From: Gnetum montanum
Lineage: Eukaryota > Streptophyta > Gnetopsida > Gnetales > Gnetaceae
Assembly (NCBI GenBank): GCA_015680685.1
Contig: MNCI01004154.1
Span: forward strand, 311,796-375,795
Direction of reading: 5' to 3'
Length of the DNA stretch: 64,000 bases
Below the pieces are notes generated by a model that ran no database searches, was not told the DNA's origin, and saw only the letters and a list, made by a program, of their open reading frames with translations. A program made the position numbers and the translations under genes. Shown piece after piece: positions 43,848-57,736 of this stretch; the stretch's first letter is position 1; each line of letters begins with the position of its first letter.

Positions 43848-45289
43848 GCCTTAAGGTTTGAAATAGATATGTTTTGATTTGCATAAGTGATTCATTTAAA
43901 ATATACCTGTACACATGTTGTTGAGGAACTTAACAAATGAATCAAGTGAAAGAAACCTAACCTATAAATTAGGAACATTATGTATATCATGGTTGTGTCT
44001 AAATTGAGAGAGAAGCTTCCCTCAGGAAGGAAGTGGCGGAGAGAGAGTTGACCCTAATGAAGGTAATGAAGGAAAATTTTAAAGCTAATTTGAGTCATCC
44101 AAGAGATGGAGTAGTAGGTGAGGGCCAAGGAACAATCCCAAAGGGAGCACAAGGAGTGCATGCATACACTAATGAAGTAAAGACAAGGAGCAAGAAGTGC
44201 AACAATAGTAAGAAATGGAAGAGGCTATCTTATATAGCATCCTAGAGGAGAGCATCCATGAAGAGCTCAAGAAGAAACTGCAAAGGGAGAAGGATTCATT
44301 CAAGTATGTGAAAGAATTTCTAGAAGAGAAGAATATTAGAGAGCACTAGCATAAGACTCTCGCCTCCAACACTAGACTATGGTTCAAAATAGGCAACCGC
44401 TCATACTCTGTGATGGGTATTAATAGAGATACTTCATGGAGCAACCTCAAAAAATACATTAAGTAGATGTCACACACATTGCATCCTAACAAGATGCCAC
44501 ACCTGGCAAAGCATGTGCAAGATCAAAACATAGACAGGTACAAGAATTTTTAGTAGGATGTTGGGTTTCTAGCCTTTGAGGAGGAACAAACAATTGTTGA
44601 CAAGGTGCATAGATACGAGATGCCCTCCTAGAATTGTAAAACCCTACCTTTCCTTGTATGACTTTTTGTTTCTATCATTTTTCTAAGCATACTATTGTCA
44701 AATTTCATGGTTTTGTGGATTCCAATTTTGATGGATATGTGTATCATATGTTGTAAGGGGTTTCTCTTTCCCTAACCCTTCATTTGTAACTTTTTCACTA
44801 TAATATAAAGAGCCTAATATTTTCTCAAAAAAAAAATGGTGAACATATAGAATGTTGTGTATGTTGTTGATACACTATTCTTATTAGTTTCATAAGTTAT
44901 TAGAGTATAAGTACCCCCTCCATGGTTGTAGAGAGGTCATGTGATGAGCTTTCAAGGCATTAGAAGATAATGCAATAATAAGTTATGAATGTTTTGCATT
45001 GCTAATGGCATGAATGAGAAGGCATTTTGCCTAATTTTATAGTCTAGAATTATAGCTTATTGTGTTTTTTCTTTGAAACGTCTTTCTTTGGATCTTATGA
45101 CATGATTTAAAAGAAGGGATGTTGTAGTAAAATGAAGCACAACTACATATTATTGTTAAAATAAAAATTGATATTCTACCAAGAAAAGAAGCAAGGAATA
45201 GAAACATATATTGTGTTTGAATATTTGATGATTGTTAAATTTTTTATATGTTAGATTAGAAGGAATTGAACCTAATATCTTATATTTGT
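43848..45289 (+). other. Flanking DNA with a second coiled-coil remnant and poly-A
   Basis: Frames between about 43990 and 44640 give Glu/Lys-rich pieces (AERELTLMKVMKE, ELKKKLQREKDSFKYV, FLEEKNIREH) like those at 24301-24760. A 3' untranslated-looking stretch follows, ending in TCTCAAAAAAAAAA at about 44823-44836, as expected of a retroposed copy. Family not recognised. 44840-45289 is AT-rich with no feature seen. Confidence 0.4.
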
Positions 45290-48200
45290 TTTTTTCTTTT
45301 TCTGGAAAAACTTCAAGCATAAATTAAAATAAAAATCTATATAGCATATCTACATCTCCAAAAAAATTTGGAAGAGAGCCTCTCCCCTCATCCCAAAAAT
45401 GGGGGTTATAGCACCCCAACGCCCCCCCACCCAAGGGGTTCCTCCAACCCATCTCAAAGATGCAATGACTTCTCCACTTTCACCATTCCAACAATTTCCT
45501 AGTCTGATCTCCCACTTAAAGAAGCCTCCTCTAAATTAGTTGAATTAGCCAAAATGTCAACCACTAATGGTGGGAAACATTGCCTTTATTGTCACCTATA
45601 CATGGCCTACACCATCGAAGCCCTCGATGGCATTGGGGCCTCCCTTGATAGCAACCCTACCCTATTCACCTACCAAAGCATGAGAATAAGCCCCTGATGG
45701 GTTCCCCACCTTCTCTAACATAATAGCCCTAGAAAGTAACAAGGCAGATTCATAGAAACCCACCCCTAGGGACAATGCAGGAAGCTAAAATGTACCCCTA
45801 GAAGCTTCCATGCATTTCCCAAGTGGACAAGAAATTGGTGCACAAGCACTATGGCATCCTATCACATAGGTTCCATAGCTAACTTTGGGACCTACCCACT
45901 ATCCATCTTGGGCACCATTCCCAAGAGAAGATCCCACAGATCTTGCATCCCTCTCCCCCATAACACCACCACTTCCTCTTTCAACTACACCCCTAGGTAC
46001 CTAGCAATGGTAACCTCGGTGAGCTTAATTCTCACCCCTTGAAACAAGGTGATGTCCCCAAGCCAATTTTTATAGAATGGCCCATCCTCCAAGTCAAGGT
46101 TCCCCTGGAGCTACTCCAACAGCAAGGCCTAACCCACCCTATCCACCAAATGCCAAATAACAAGATTGTTTAGATATTCTTCACAAGATGGCTTGTAAGT
46201 CAAGGTCATACCCATTGCAATGTGTGTTTTCCTCCATGCCTAAAAACGTTCAACTACCAACTACACCAATAATAGCAAAGTAATGTCCAAAAACAATTGG
46301 TAATTCCTAGTCCTCCAGAACTACCAAAGTATTATCATCGTAGGCAAGTCTCTATCTAGCATAATCAATAGTAGAATTTGTGGAGCCTACCATACTTGCA
46401 CCACATAAGTACATTGCCATGTAAAATGTTTTGCTATCTCCTCCCCCATCATGTAGAGGGCACACTTGGTGTTCACATATAACACCCTCTGCTGCAACAT
46501 GTGCCACATAGGGAGAGCACCATGTCCAATCAACCTCTATTAAAATTTTTATTTTTTTGGGGGGATTTCCCTACCATAATTACCACCATCTCCTGATATT
46601 GGGGTACTAATGTTTAATTAACTATGTTGGCTACACATTTAAGAGCCTCAACGACAAGATCTTCTACACATGTGACACTAAAGAGCAATAAACATTTGAA
46701 TCATTGTGTGATGTCTTCCATTGTTGGTACTTATGATGAATAATTTGAATCCACTATGTTGGGTAAAGATCTTAATCACACCTTAGAAACCCCTAAAGCC
46801 CCATGGGTAGGACATCAACAAAATGTAGCAATGGTATTGCCATGGAATCCCATGCCACTAGATGCATCTAACCATCCCCTTTAACCCCTAACCATGTGAA
46901 ATTTTGAATAATGAAAATAACCTTAGTTAGAGGAAAGGTGGTAGATGCTATGAATCTAGTCATAGCTTGAAGAATCAACAAATCCATAACTAGCTACCCT
47001 ATATGAGAAAGAAATCAAGTAGTCCAATGACTAACTCTTGCTAGCATTCTTCTTATAAGGCTTTCCCATACATGTCTTCTATGCCAATCATAAAATGGTA
47101 AACCAAGGTAGGTATCTTTCCTGGATCCCGGTAAAACCCCTATCAATTGGATAATTCTCCCCTGCATTATTTGCTCAACATTTTAAGATGCATCATGGAT
47201 TTACCTCTATTGACCTCTAGCACAATCTTGTCAACCATGTAGAGAAGAGCCTAGTTAATAGCAAGAACATGAGAAACTATGATCCTAGTGAACAATAACA
47301 TATCATAAGCATAATGCTCCACCATGTAATGCACACCCCCAACCTCTAGTTCTCTAACCCCTTTTGACCTACAATATGTACTCATGGCATCCATAAAAAC
47401 AATTAATAGATAAGATGATAGGGAATCCCCCTGTCTTAGCCCCCTACTAAGGGAGGTGAAGATCCAAAGTCCCACAAATCCAAGGAGAAGACACATGATT
47501 GTTGCATATGTAGGCACAACTTCATAAAATGCAAATGAAAACCCTTACATAACATGATTTTTTGAAGTGCACTCAAAGAGGCATTCTCATATACCTTGGT
47601 GATTCCAATTATAAACACATACTCGAAAACTATGTTAACCAAAGCAAGTTCATCACCTTAAGCTCATCACTTGATCCATGAGCACACTCAAGGTAATCCA
47701 TACCTAATCAATTTTGATCATGAGCCTATCATGGTCTTTTCTTTGATTACACCATGTGAACTAATATCCCCTAATCTCCACATCCACCAACCCATGGGCT
47801 ATCAAAAAATCCTTAAACTATTGATCCCCTGGAGGGTCTTACATGTTCCCATCATATTTTTCCCATGCATGGAGACATTTTTGAAATCCCCAACCAAAAT
47901 CTACTACCATCAATATATAACTAAAGGCTCACTTCATTCTAACTTCCATATATGTTTCTCCCATTTCTTAGGCCCATAGAAGTTTGTAATCCATAAACCT
48001 TTTTTGATGAAGCTAAATGCTAATACTCCACATATACTTATCTACCATCCCAAAAGGCCAAACCTCTAGCCCTCCCCTGACATGGCACACAATGGGAGTA
48101 CCAACCAAGCCAACATAACACTTGAAACTATTGTTGCTAAACTTTGGTCTCTTGCAAACACACAACTTCATAGTGCTTCTTAGCCACCATGTCTTACAGG

Positions 48201-49800
48201 GTACATCATTTAAAGAAGGTACCCTATCCCCTATAGTTCCATGAGAGGATCCTCATGGTTTACTAAAGTATTAATGCTTATACACATTTTGGATGGTCCA
48301 CTACACCCCCAAATCAACATCTCATTATGCTTGCTTAGCATGGGCCTCACATCCCATTGGTCAACCAACCTTTTTTGACTTAAGGCAAATGGAAGATCCC
48401 CCTTTTCCCTGACAAGAAACCCCGCACAAGATACCCTCCATAGATGGCAAAGATATCCCCTTAAAAAGTGACACCCAACTCTCCAAGGATGAAAAAGATC
48501 CTCCACACCCCTCAACACTTCGAAAGGTCACATTCAGTCCTCCCCCAAGTGACCTCAAGGAAGCAAGGCCCAAGAGGGCACTTTCTGTCACTGATACTTT
48601 ATCACCAAAGGCTTCCATTTTAGGCCCCAAAACACCATGAGTGGGGGCTAGAGGCCCTAGTTTTTACACAACCTCTACTAGGCTAACCCCTCCTTCAGCA
48701 TTCACTTTCCTAATGAGGGCCCCCTTTCCCCATCCACCACCACCACAAAACCCCTGAAACTATAGGCAAAATGTGTTCCATCCCAAGCTCTACCACCTCT
48801 GATGATTTTTGGCCCACCTTAGGCATGGGTAGGGTTAACCCTTCATGGGATTCTTCCCCCTCCCCTCATCCCCATGCTAGGAGACCATCATCCAAACCTC
48901 CTTTATCTACTTCAAGCCTTAAGCCTAGCATCCCACTTGATAGGATGCAACATCATGTCCTTCTTTACCACAGACACAACAAGAGCTCGGTGAAAATGGC
49001 TATCCCACTAGTCCACCAACCACAACATTTTCATATTCCACTTGGAATTACTCTTCTCCAAAGAGAATATCAAGGATAACCTCCTAAATCAAATCCTTGG
49101 ATGCTAGAGAATGCCACACATAGAACCTTGCATACCTCATTTGATCCATCAACGTGGTCAGCTTATCAAAGGAAATGAACTCTCTAAAGCTCCTAACCAA
49201 AACTCAAAGAAACTCTAGCATCCACATTTCCCAAGGAATCTTGGAAATGCAAACCCAAATTGCTTCTCATGAAAACAACTTTAGTTTCTATGGGCTCCTA
49301 ATCTCTATTTTTTCAAAGCCAAATCTTTTACTTTGAAGAACCATGGGCCCCCAACCAAGACACAATCCCTATCATTGACCATTGAGAAAATGAACAATAG
49401 AAGTTGTCTAAGAAGACTACGCAACCCCATTAAGCAAAAGTTCCTCTAGGCCATCAACCACCTTAAGCTTAAGGGATGCACCTACAGAGATAAACTTCCC
49501 AATCAAGCTATGCTCCAATGTCTGAAGCCCCATCCTTGAAACCATCTTAATCTATAGACTTAAATGGCCAATCCCCCACACCTTGACCCCAACTCCTCTA
49601 GTCTCTTATCCCACATGCAACTAAGCACAACCCTTTGAACCCATGTATGGACCTCCTAGCATGTCCCCTACCACTCCCCGCCCCCGGAGAAGGCTTCCCC
49701 AAAAACATCCTTCTTATCGACAACCTCTCCACCACCTAACTTACAAGCCCACCTACTCATCCCCTCCACAATCTCACTTTGCACACTAACTTTTCCTTGA
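45290..49800 (-). mobile_element. Decayed L1-type LINE
   Basis: On the minus strand, the 5' part (about 49700-48950) encodes an ORF1-like protein: GGPWFFK near 49340, in the manner of the DUF4283 domain, and a knuckle-like CGKEGHD near 48970. The ORF2 reverse transcriptase region is at about 47642-47251 with RGLRQGDSLSSYL, FMDAM and a damaged YADD box (YAYDMLLF). A zf-RVT-like block is near 46390-46510 (CALYMMGEEIAKHFTWQC). The T-rich run at about 45280-45305 would be its poly-A tail. Stops and shifts are frequent throughout, so it is long dead. Outer limits are estimates. Confidence 0.8.
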
Positions 49801-52650
49801 CCACCTATCCCACCTACTCTTCACCTCTATGGTCTCACTTCATGCACTAACTCCACCTTGACCACCCAACCCACTACCCACCACCCACTCCCTCATGGCA
49901 CTCTCACTCCTTGCACCTCTACTTCTTTTGAATCTAATCTTAGTGGAATCATATCTAATATTTGTTAAATGTGTTGGAAGAATTGGAATATTTCATTCTA
50001 CGATAGATCTTCAGCTTGGCTCATGTATATATTGTATGGGAAATTTCACTCTTTCATATCACTATTATAGTAAAGAACGTAACATGACCACTATAGTTTT
50101 ATTTATCTATTTTATGATTTCAATGTTTTCATGTAGTTGTACTCTCTATATGACTAATATAATTTACTTTAATGTTGAAATGGTTGTTGTAAATGTTGGT
50201 CTAATTCTTGTTAAAAAAATTCATCCTTGTAGTTTTCAGCCAAAAATTTGGAAGCTTTGGATGTTAGCTCTTGCTCTCTAAGAATGAGTGTTACAACCTT
50301 GCATTCCAATTCTACTTTAAGAGAAACTAGTTGGCCTTGTAATTCTTTCCATTACACTAGATTCTTTAATGCAGAGAATTGTTTACTATGTTCTCTACAT
50401 TTATCTATCATTATAATAATTTGAACAATGTGATTTACAAATATTAAATAATTCTTATAAATAGTGTGATTCCCCTATCAAATGAATTTTAGATATATGC
50501 AACTTATAGAAAAGATCATCAAAAATATTTACTCAACTAATACCCTGAAAAAGGTTTAGAAAAAAAATAAAATTGGTTAACTATACCTTGCATGGATTTG
50601 TCTAGCATGTTTCACATGAAGCTCTAATAGGTCTTACTCAGTCAAAATTTTAACAAGTCCATCTACCTGTATCAAAAGATTATATTATTTATCTTGAATC
50701 TAGATCCTCAAAAACGTATGATAAAATTTTTATTTACAAAATGTATAATCTATGATCATGCATAAATGCTCCATTATTGACAATTTGGTTTACAAAATCA
50801 TGTATTCATATGTGTAGCTAAAATTATAGATAGGTATCCTTCATAAATTAAAAATGTGGATCAGAATTATAATCCAAAAAATTTTGGATATTCATCTAGA
50901 AAAAAATGTATTGAGTCATATCAAAATTGTGATCTCAAGTGTGTTACAATCCATAGAATAATACACATTTTAAAATCACAAGTTTGGAATCAAATGTGGA
51001 CAATTCCATAGCTCTATACTATGTTGTTATGACATATTTCCATCTATATATTTCTACAATTCATTTCATCTTACAAAACTAGCCAAATTGAGTAAACTAG
51101 GAACATCAATGGTGGTAGTGGCACTTTGAACAATGCATCAATGATTTTGATGCCATTTTCAACTACACTGGTGGTAATCCTACATTGATGACTATTGTAA
51201 TTTGACACCAGTGATAGTTTGTATATAGTTACTTAGTAAATTAGACATTCATAAGCATTGAAATATAATTATGACTATGACTACCAACAACATTGAAACA
51301 TTTGGTTAAAAACCCAAAAAAAATATTTAACATTACTACTACTAGCCTAACATAGTTGTGGATGCAATTTGTGTATAGCCTCATAATGCTTATGCCCCTT
51401 CATGGATGTCATATTCCAAATAAAGCTATCCAATTGTAGAAACAAGTAGAATGAAAAAAAAAAGCTTTACTTCCTTAGCTTGTGTAAATTATTGTATTTT
51501 CTAAATGTTTTTATTAATAGAAGTATTTGTTTATTGCAAAAATATTTAACATCTTTATGTGAAATCATTTTTTACTTGTATGATTCCACATGATTCCAAT
51601 TGAAATTCAAAGTAATCCATGATCTAATCTATAGTTTTAATCTATGGTTTCATTTAAATTTCATTAAAAAATAGAGCACAAATATGGAAAATCATTGTAA
51701 AATTAAAATGTATAAACATTAGAACTCATTGATAATTAATACATTAAGGGAAAAATTATAACATGGCTTATTTTTATAAGGGCCAACTTATGATAGCCAA
51801 CTTTAGTTCTTAAAAACATATATATCAAGTAAGTTGTGCTCTAATTAAGAAAATTCCTAATGTTTTATTCTCACAAGTCATGTAGTACCCCAAATTTGTA
51901 CATGTGACCTTAGTACTTTATTAAATACTTAAACTTTAATTTGTTTTCTTTTGTAAAAATTAATAATACCTTGTGGACCGATAATTTCTTTGGTCTGAAT
52001 CAAACATAAATTTTTACATTAGTAGCTATAGTATGGTTGTGTTTTTTTTATTAGCTCAACATATGTAAAATGGTAGATGTATAAAAAGTTTATTCTTAAA
52101 GACTTTTGCTAGCTAAAATATAGGAATTATGCAAAATAAGATCAAATGAGTTTTTACATTGACAATGTGCTTCATATTAATGGCTAAGGAACAAAAAAGT
52201 CATTTAATTAGGTCCATGTGACTCTTTTAAGTGTTGTCATTCTCATTCCCATGTGATCCTCTTAAGGTTTGTCACCTTCACCTAACCACTTCCATGTGAC
52301 TTTCTTGAGTCTCGCATAACCACTCCCATATGACTTTCTTGAGTGTCACCTAACCACTCCCATGTGACTTTCTTAAGTATCACCTAACCACTCCCTTATG
52401 AGAAAGATGCCTAGTAGGTAGACGTTTGTATCCAACCCTTAGGATGTCCTCCATCCTATAAATAGATGGGCATGTTTTCTCTCATTTACACAAGAAAATC
52501 TGATGTGCACTAGGTGTGAACACCATGATGGATTAACATGGTTGCAAACTTGAAATATTCATTAATAAATTTTCTACCCTATCATGTTTTCACATTGAGA
52601 GAAATGTAGGCTTGAATAAATGACCATTTAAAAATATTTGGAACATAAAC
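49801..52650. other. AT-rich stretch, no recognised gene
   Basis: A 128-codon frame at 49895-50281 is hydrophobic with no domain that I recognise, and nothing around it suggests a gene. The remainder is AT-rich. It holds the tandem repeat 52212-52398 and ends in TAAAC, part of the decayed target duplication of the next element. Confidence 0.5.
52212..52398. repeat. ~34-bp tandem repeat, about five units
   Basis: Units follow the pattern TAACCACTCCCATGTGACTT then TCTTGAGTGTCACC. The last three are clearest (from about 52317) and the first two are degenerate. Confidence 0.8.
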
Positions 52651-53431
52651 TAATGAGTGGCGAGGTACCCCTACACATAACCATACGAATACGAGCATTT
52701 CACACTTGATCTGGTCGAATTCCAAGGACTAAGAGGTTACGCGCCCTAATGGAACACTCAGGGTTAATCAATCACTATTCTCCCAAACTTACTTGTATTG
52801 TCACATTTGTATGATTAAGTAAGCTTGAGGTATGTGATTTTTATAGCTTTTTTCCTTTTTATGTCTTTTGCTAATAAGGGAAAGGTGGTTAGAACTAAGT
52901 AACTAACTTACACTAACTATTCATTAACTAAGTTCTAAATGTTTCTAACATCAGTATCTATTCCCACTTGTTGTACACATCCTGAACCAGTGCAACACTG
53001 CTGGGGTTACCAAATGCTAATCATTATTGGGTTACCAAGCACTACAAGCATACTCAAATCTATCATACTCAGTGTACTTAACTAAAAGATTAGAAGGTTG
53101 AGAGAGATATTAATTAACTAGAAAAAAATTAAACATTCAACAATAAGTAATTACTAATTAGCTTAATATGTATGCTGCAAGGTTTATCATAAATTTCATC
53201 TTTATTGCCGTACAAAAATGTGTGCTCAGGTACAAATTGCTCGAATAAAGATCCATTCACTCTATGACTTCTACTACAGGCACACAAAAATTATTCTAAC
53301 TCTGGGATGACTAAACTGCAAGAGATTGGCTAAGGGTCTAAGTCTTACTCATTGAAATAAAGGGTGCCACCTCTTATTTATAAAAGATGAGCCAGGACAC
53401 GATATTGCGTATGCGATATCACGGCTCATCA
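52651..53431 (-). repeat. Element E 3' LTR
   Basis: 781 bp. On the minus strand it begins TGATGAGCCGTGATATCGCATACGC and ends GGTACCTCGCCACTCATTA (the final TCA has become TTA). It lacks the AAGGAATCGGCT modules of the A LTRs. A polypurine-like GTCATGGGTGTA precedes it (53432-53443). Confidence 0.85.
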
Positions 53432-55339
53432 TACACCCATGACTAAATGAAAACTCATGCTCGAGTTCCTTACAAAATATTGGGAAGGTATGGGATTATT
53501 GACTTGAATGACAACTAATAGTGGATGGGATGACGTGTGAACAGATCAATCATTACAATACATGACAATATTAGTGTTCATGACTACAATAATGAACACT
53601 ATACACAATTGACATCCAATCTTATTTGGCAGCTAAGAAAGAAGAGAGAGAGAGAAGAAGAAGAAGAAGAAGACGTGTTGCTATCGACGCCAGGATTGCA
53701 CCTTCCATTGTTCATCTATAACCACACCATCGATCTTGTTACTTGCAGAGCTATTCCAGCACCAGTCCATCCTGAGTGTTTCCTCCAAATCTAGTCCATT
53801 CCTGCATGATTGCCATTTGCACACACAAAACAGTCTCATATTAGCAAGGATAAGTAAATCAAAATACAGTTGATACCTTGCCTCGGTGTAAGGTCCATTG
53901 GCTGAGTTGTGATATGGCTAATATGGATTCTAGAGATATAACACTAGTAACTACCCAAGGTGTAGGGTTTAGGAAAATTGAAAATATTGGACCAGGACTG
54001 CCATGACTAAGAGCAATCCTTTGGTAGTGATAGAATGAAAAAATATAAGGAATCAAAAAGATGGAGGAAAAGAAACAACAACAACATTGATAAAATGGAT
54101 GTCAAATATGGGAATGAACAAAAAAATTGTTGATTGCAATAATGTTTAAGGGAAAGAAGTAAACTGATGCACCAAATAGGAATGTGAGTGGGTCCTCCCC
54201 AAAGTAGGCTCATGCCCTTAATGCCCTAACAAACCCACATTCAAAGAGTCCATAGGCTTTGAAAATGTCATTCGGAAGCAAGAGTTAAAGTATTAACCAC
54301 AAGAATTTACCAAAAAGAAAACAATGCATCAACCAAAATATAGACTACTGATACAATCGACAATGAGGTGGAAAGTGGAAAAAGAATGATGAGGAGAAAA
54401 GAATGAAATGGAATCATAAGAACAAGGGGGCGTACAGCCCCTTGTGTGTGTATGGTTAATGTGACTAAGTAGATCTCATTCCAAATTCAGCCTCAAAAGA
54501 TCCACATCTAGTGTGTCGCATTAATACACTTGGCCAATCCATCCACTTGAAGTAACAAAAATGCTTATGCTAAAGAGTCACCACCATTCTGAGGAAATGA
54601 GAAAGGAAAAAGTAGGAAGCGAGAGAGGGCCTTAGTTAGAGGGAACATGTTTTTTTAGTTCCATAACCAGTGCTTGTAGCCCTAATGATTATTTTTTCTA
54701 AGGGGTGTGCTTTAAATTCTAAATTTTTTTTGGGTGAGAACCACACCATGCAAAGACTTATTTTTATTGGCTCAACTTATCAATAATGGAGTAACATTAG
54801 AATGGTAGGGAAAACCCAAGAAGAAAACATCTAAGCAGCCAAGAGAATAGCTAGAACAAATGCATCAAATCCCCTTGAAGTCACACCCTTTTTAGTCCTT
54901 AAGTCCTTCCTTAGATTGAGAAATGTCGAGTCACCAATTTGTTAATAGTTCTATTATTAAAGAAAGGGACTGTACAATTCCAAGCCAAGAGAGAGCATAG
55001 AAATTCATGGATGCATGGATGACATGGACTCATTTCCTATTATATCAAAATAACCATACATTAGTATCAACATTATAACTCCAAGGTAAAAACCAAACAT
55101 TAGCAATCAATAGAGTACAGTTCATACGACCATCAAGAGCACTTATTAGGTGACGAACCTAACATAACAAACAACCACACAAAGAAATGAAAAAGTATGA
55201 ATGATGTTGCAAAACAAAAACAAGAAAAGTTAAATAAATTTGTAAAAAAAAATGTGTAAAAAGAACTTAAAAAGAAACTAAGGGCCTCAATTGATTAGCA
55301 GAGATGGCCATCTCCCCCATAACTATGTTGGAAGGGGAA
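53432..55339 (-). other. 3' noncoding region of element E
   Basis: Matches the 3' region of family A (14456-16474), including the predicted mini-intron donor near 53877, the GGACCCACTCACATTCC block and the ATGGGGGAGATGGCC block near 55312-55326 that follows pol. It is old and heavily mutated, and no env-like frame is visible. Confidence 0.7.
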
Positions 55340-57736
55340 GATCCAAAATAATGAGTAGGGTCATCCCTTCTCAAAGGTAGTATGTGCACTAGCTATTCTA
55401 AGTTCATGGAAAGGTTTGGTCTGTTGAACATTGACTAACAATCTCTTATTAGGGATCTCAGGTTTGTATATGGTCATGGCCCTTGAAGGAAAGGTTGTAT
55501 GAATAATGTAAGGTCCTTCCCACAGTGTTTGAAATTTTGTACATTGTGGCACATGTGTGGGATTCCAATAGATAACCTTATCTCTTGGTTGATACTTAAC
55601 CTTTTAAATCTTCAAGTCATGACATTGCTTGTTATATGCCTTGTGCAACTCATTTGATGACAAGGCAACTAATCGATTTTCATCTAGCACGTTTAAAGTT
55701 GCCAACCTTTGTTTTTGTGCTAGATCAAGATCAAGGTAGAGGTCACAAGCCATTGATAGAGTACAGAGCTTGATTTGAATTGGAAGTGTTGGAAGCTTTC
55801 TGTACACTAACTCATAGGGAGAGTAGCCTATAGGGAGTTTCCAAGTGGAGCGGTATGCCCAAAGAGCGTCATTCAGTTTAGTGCTCCAATCTCACCTATA
55901 CTTGCTAATTGTCCTTGTCAATATTTTAGTGATCTCTGTATTGGTGACCTCAGCTTGTCCGTTAGCTTGGGGGGTGATAAGGTGTAGTCAATTTATGTTC
56001 AACCCCTAAGCGTTGCATTAACTTATGAAAAGTTGCACCTATGAAATGTGTTCCGTTATCTAAAATAAGTTCATGTGGCATACCAAACCTATTTACAATT
56101 TGTTGTTGCACAAATCATGCAGTTGTAGATGATGTGCAGTCTATAATAGCAGCTACTTCAGCCCATTTTGTTAGATAGTCTACGAAAACTACAATGTAAG
56201 CTTTTTCATTGGACATTGGTGTAATGGGTCCCATAAATTCTATTTCCCAAATATCGAAGGGTTCTAAAGGTTGAATCCAATGTTGCAGACCCTCCATTCT
56301 ACCAGCCACCAAATAATATGATGGCTAACTATTGGCTTGTTCATGACGAATTGGATTGCACTATGGTCCATATGGATGAACACTTTGTAACCTAACACAT
56401 AGTGCCTAAACTTATCCAATGCAAACACTACAACCATTAATTCTTTCTTTGTAGTTGTGTAGTTAAATTGTGCACCGATGATACTTCTACTTGCATAGTG
56501 GATGTAGTAAGGGTGTTTTTGGTCATCTAACTATGTAAGTATGGCTCCTAAAGCATAATTAGATGCATCAGTCATTATGTGGAATGGTCTAGACCAATCA
56601 GGAGCTTGTAGAATGGGAGTTTCTAAAAGCTTTTATTTCAAATCTTAGAATGCTTGTTCACATTCCTTGGTCCACTCAAATGGTACGTCCTTCTTTGTTA
56701 GCTCTACCAATGATTTGGTAACCTTGATGAAGTTCTCAATGAATCTTCTATAGTAGCCAATGTGTCCAAGGAATGATCGAAAATCTTTGATGGTTTCCAG
56801 TTGCCGGGTGATTCCTTGGATGACCCTAGTTTTATCTGGGTCTACCTCTATTCCTACATGTGAAACTTTGTGCTCAAGTACTATGCCTTCTTGGACCATT
56901 AAATGGCTTTTCTGCCAGTCAAGCCTTAAATTAGTTTCTACACATCTTTTCAGCACTTGCTCTAGTTGGTCGAAGGCTTGATCAAAACTTGTTCCATAGG
57001 TGGAGAAGTCGTCCATAAATATTTCTACTCTATTCCCTATTTACTATTGGAATATGCTTAGAAATAGGCATTGAAAAATGGTAGGGGTTTTGCACAGGCC
57101 AAATGGCATTTTTTTATATGCAAATGTTCCCCAAGGACTGGTGAACATTGTCTTGGCTTGGTCTTCTAGGGCTATTCATATTTGGTTGTACCCATTATAG
57201 CCATCCAGAAAACTATAATAGCAATGCCTTGCTATGGTGTCTAAGTCTTGGTCAACGAATGGCAATGGAAACTGATCCTTAAATGTTGCCATATTTAGCA
57301 ACATAAAATCTATGCACACTCTTCATTTTCCTTCCTTTTTCAACATGATTACCAAAGGGCTAACCCATTCACTATCAGCAATGGGATATATGAACCCAAC
57401 CTTAAGAAGTTGTTCTATTTCTTCTTTTACTACTTACTTCAATTTTGGGTTCAATCACCTCTGTAGTTGTTTTCAAGGTTTCAGGGAGGGTTCAATGTAA
57501 ATCCTATGTTGGCATATCCTAGGATCTATTCCAGTTAATTAGGGATATGACCAGGAAAAGGATTTTGACCACTTGTTTATCACTTTTAGTAGTCTTTCTT
57601 TTTGTTTGGAAACAAGTCTTGCATTGATGATGATCGATTTTTCATTTTCGAGGGTCATATATTCCAAACTAGTGGGCAATGGTTTCAAATCTAGGGGCTT
57701 TTGTTTAGATTTTTTAGGAATTTCCAACTTCCCCTA
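55340..57736 (-). pseudogene. pol: Athila-type pol of element E
   Basis: From high to low coordinates: an RT N-terminal region (KPLDLKPLPTSLEYM, near 57690), RT palm with FMDDFSTYG near 57015 and the GYYRRFI thumb region near 56755, an RNase H region around 56340-56600, and integrase. In the integrase the zinc finger is not clear, but the core keeps VDYLTKW (about 56170), LDNGTHF (about 56065) and the NGQAEVTN Glu (about 55955, after a one-base C insertion). The frame ends in a LWEGPYII block near 55530. So the D, D, E residues survive although stops and shifts break the gene. The N-terminal part is cut off from protease by a solo LTR at 57737-58605. Confidence 0.85.

Noticed and set aside
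49895-50281. 128-codon hydrophobic frame
   Set aside because: Considered as a membrane protein, but AT-rich composition and the absence of context or recognisable motif make chance more likely.
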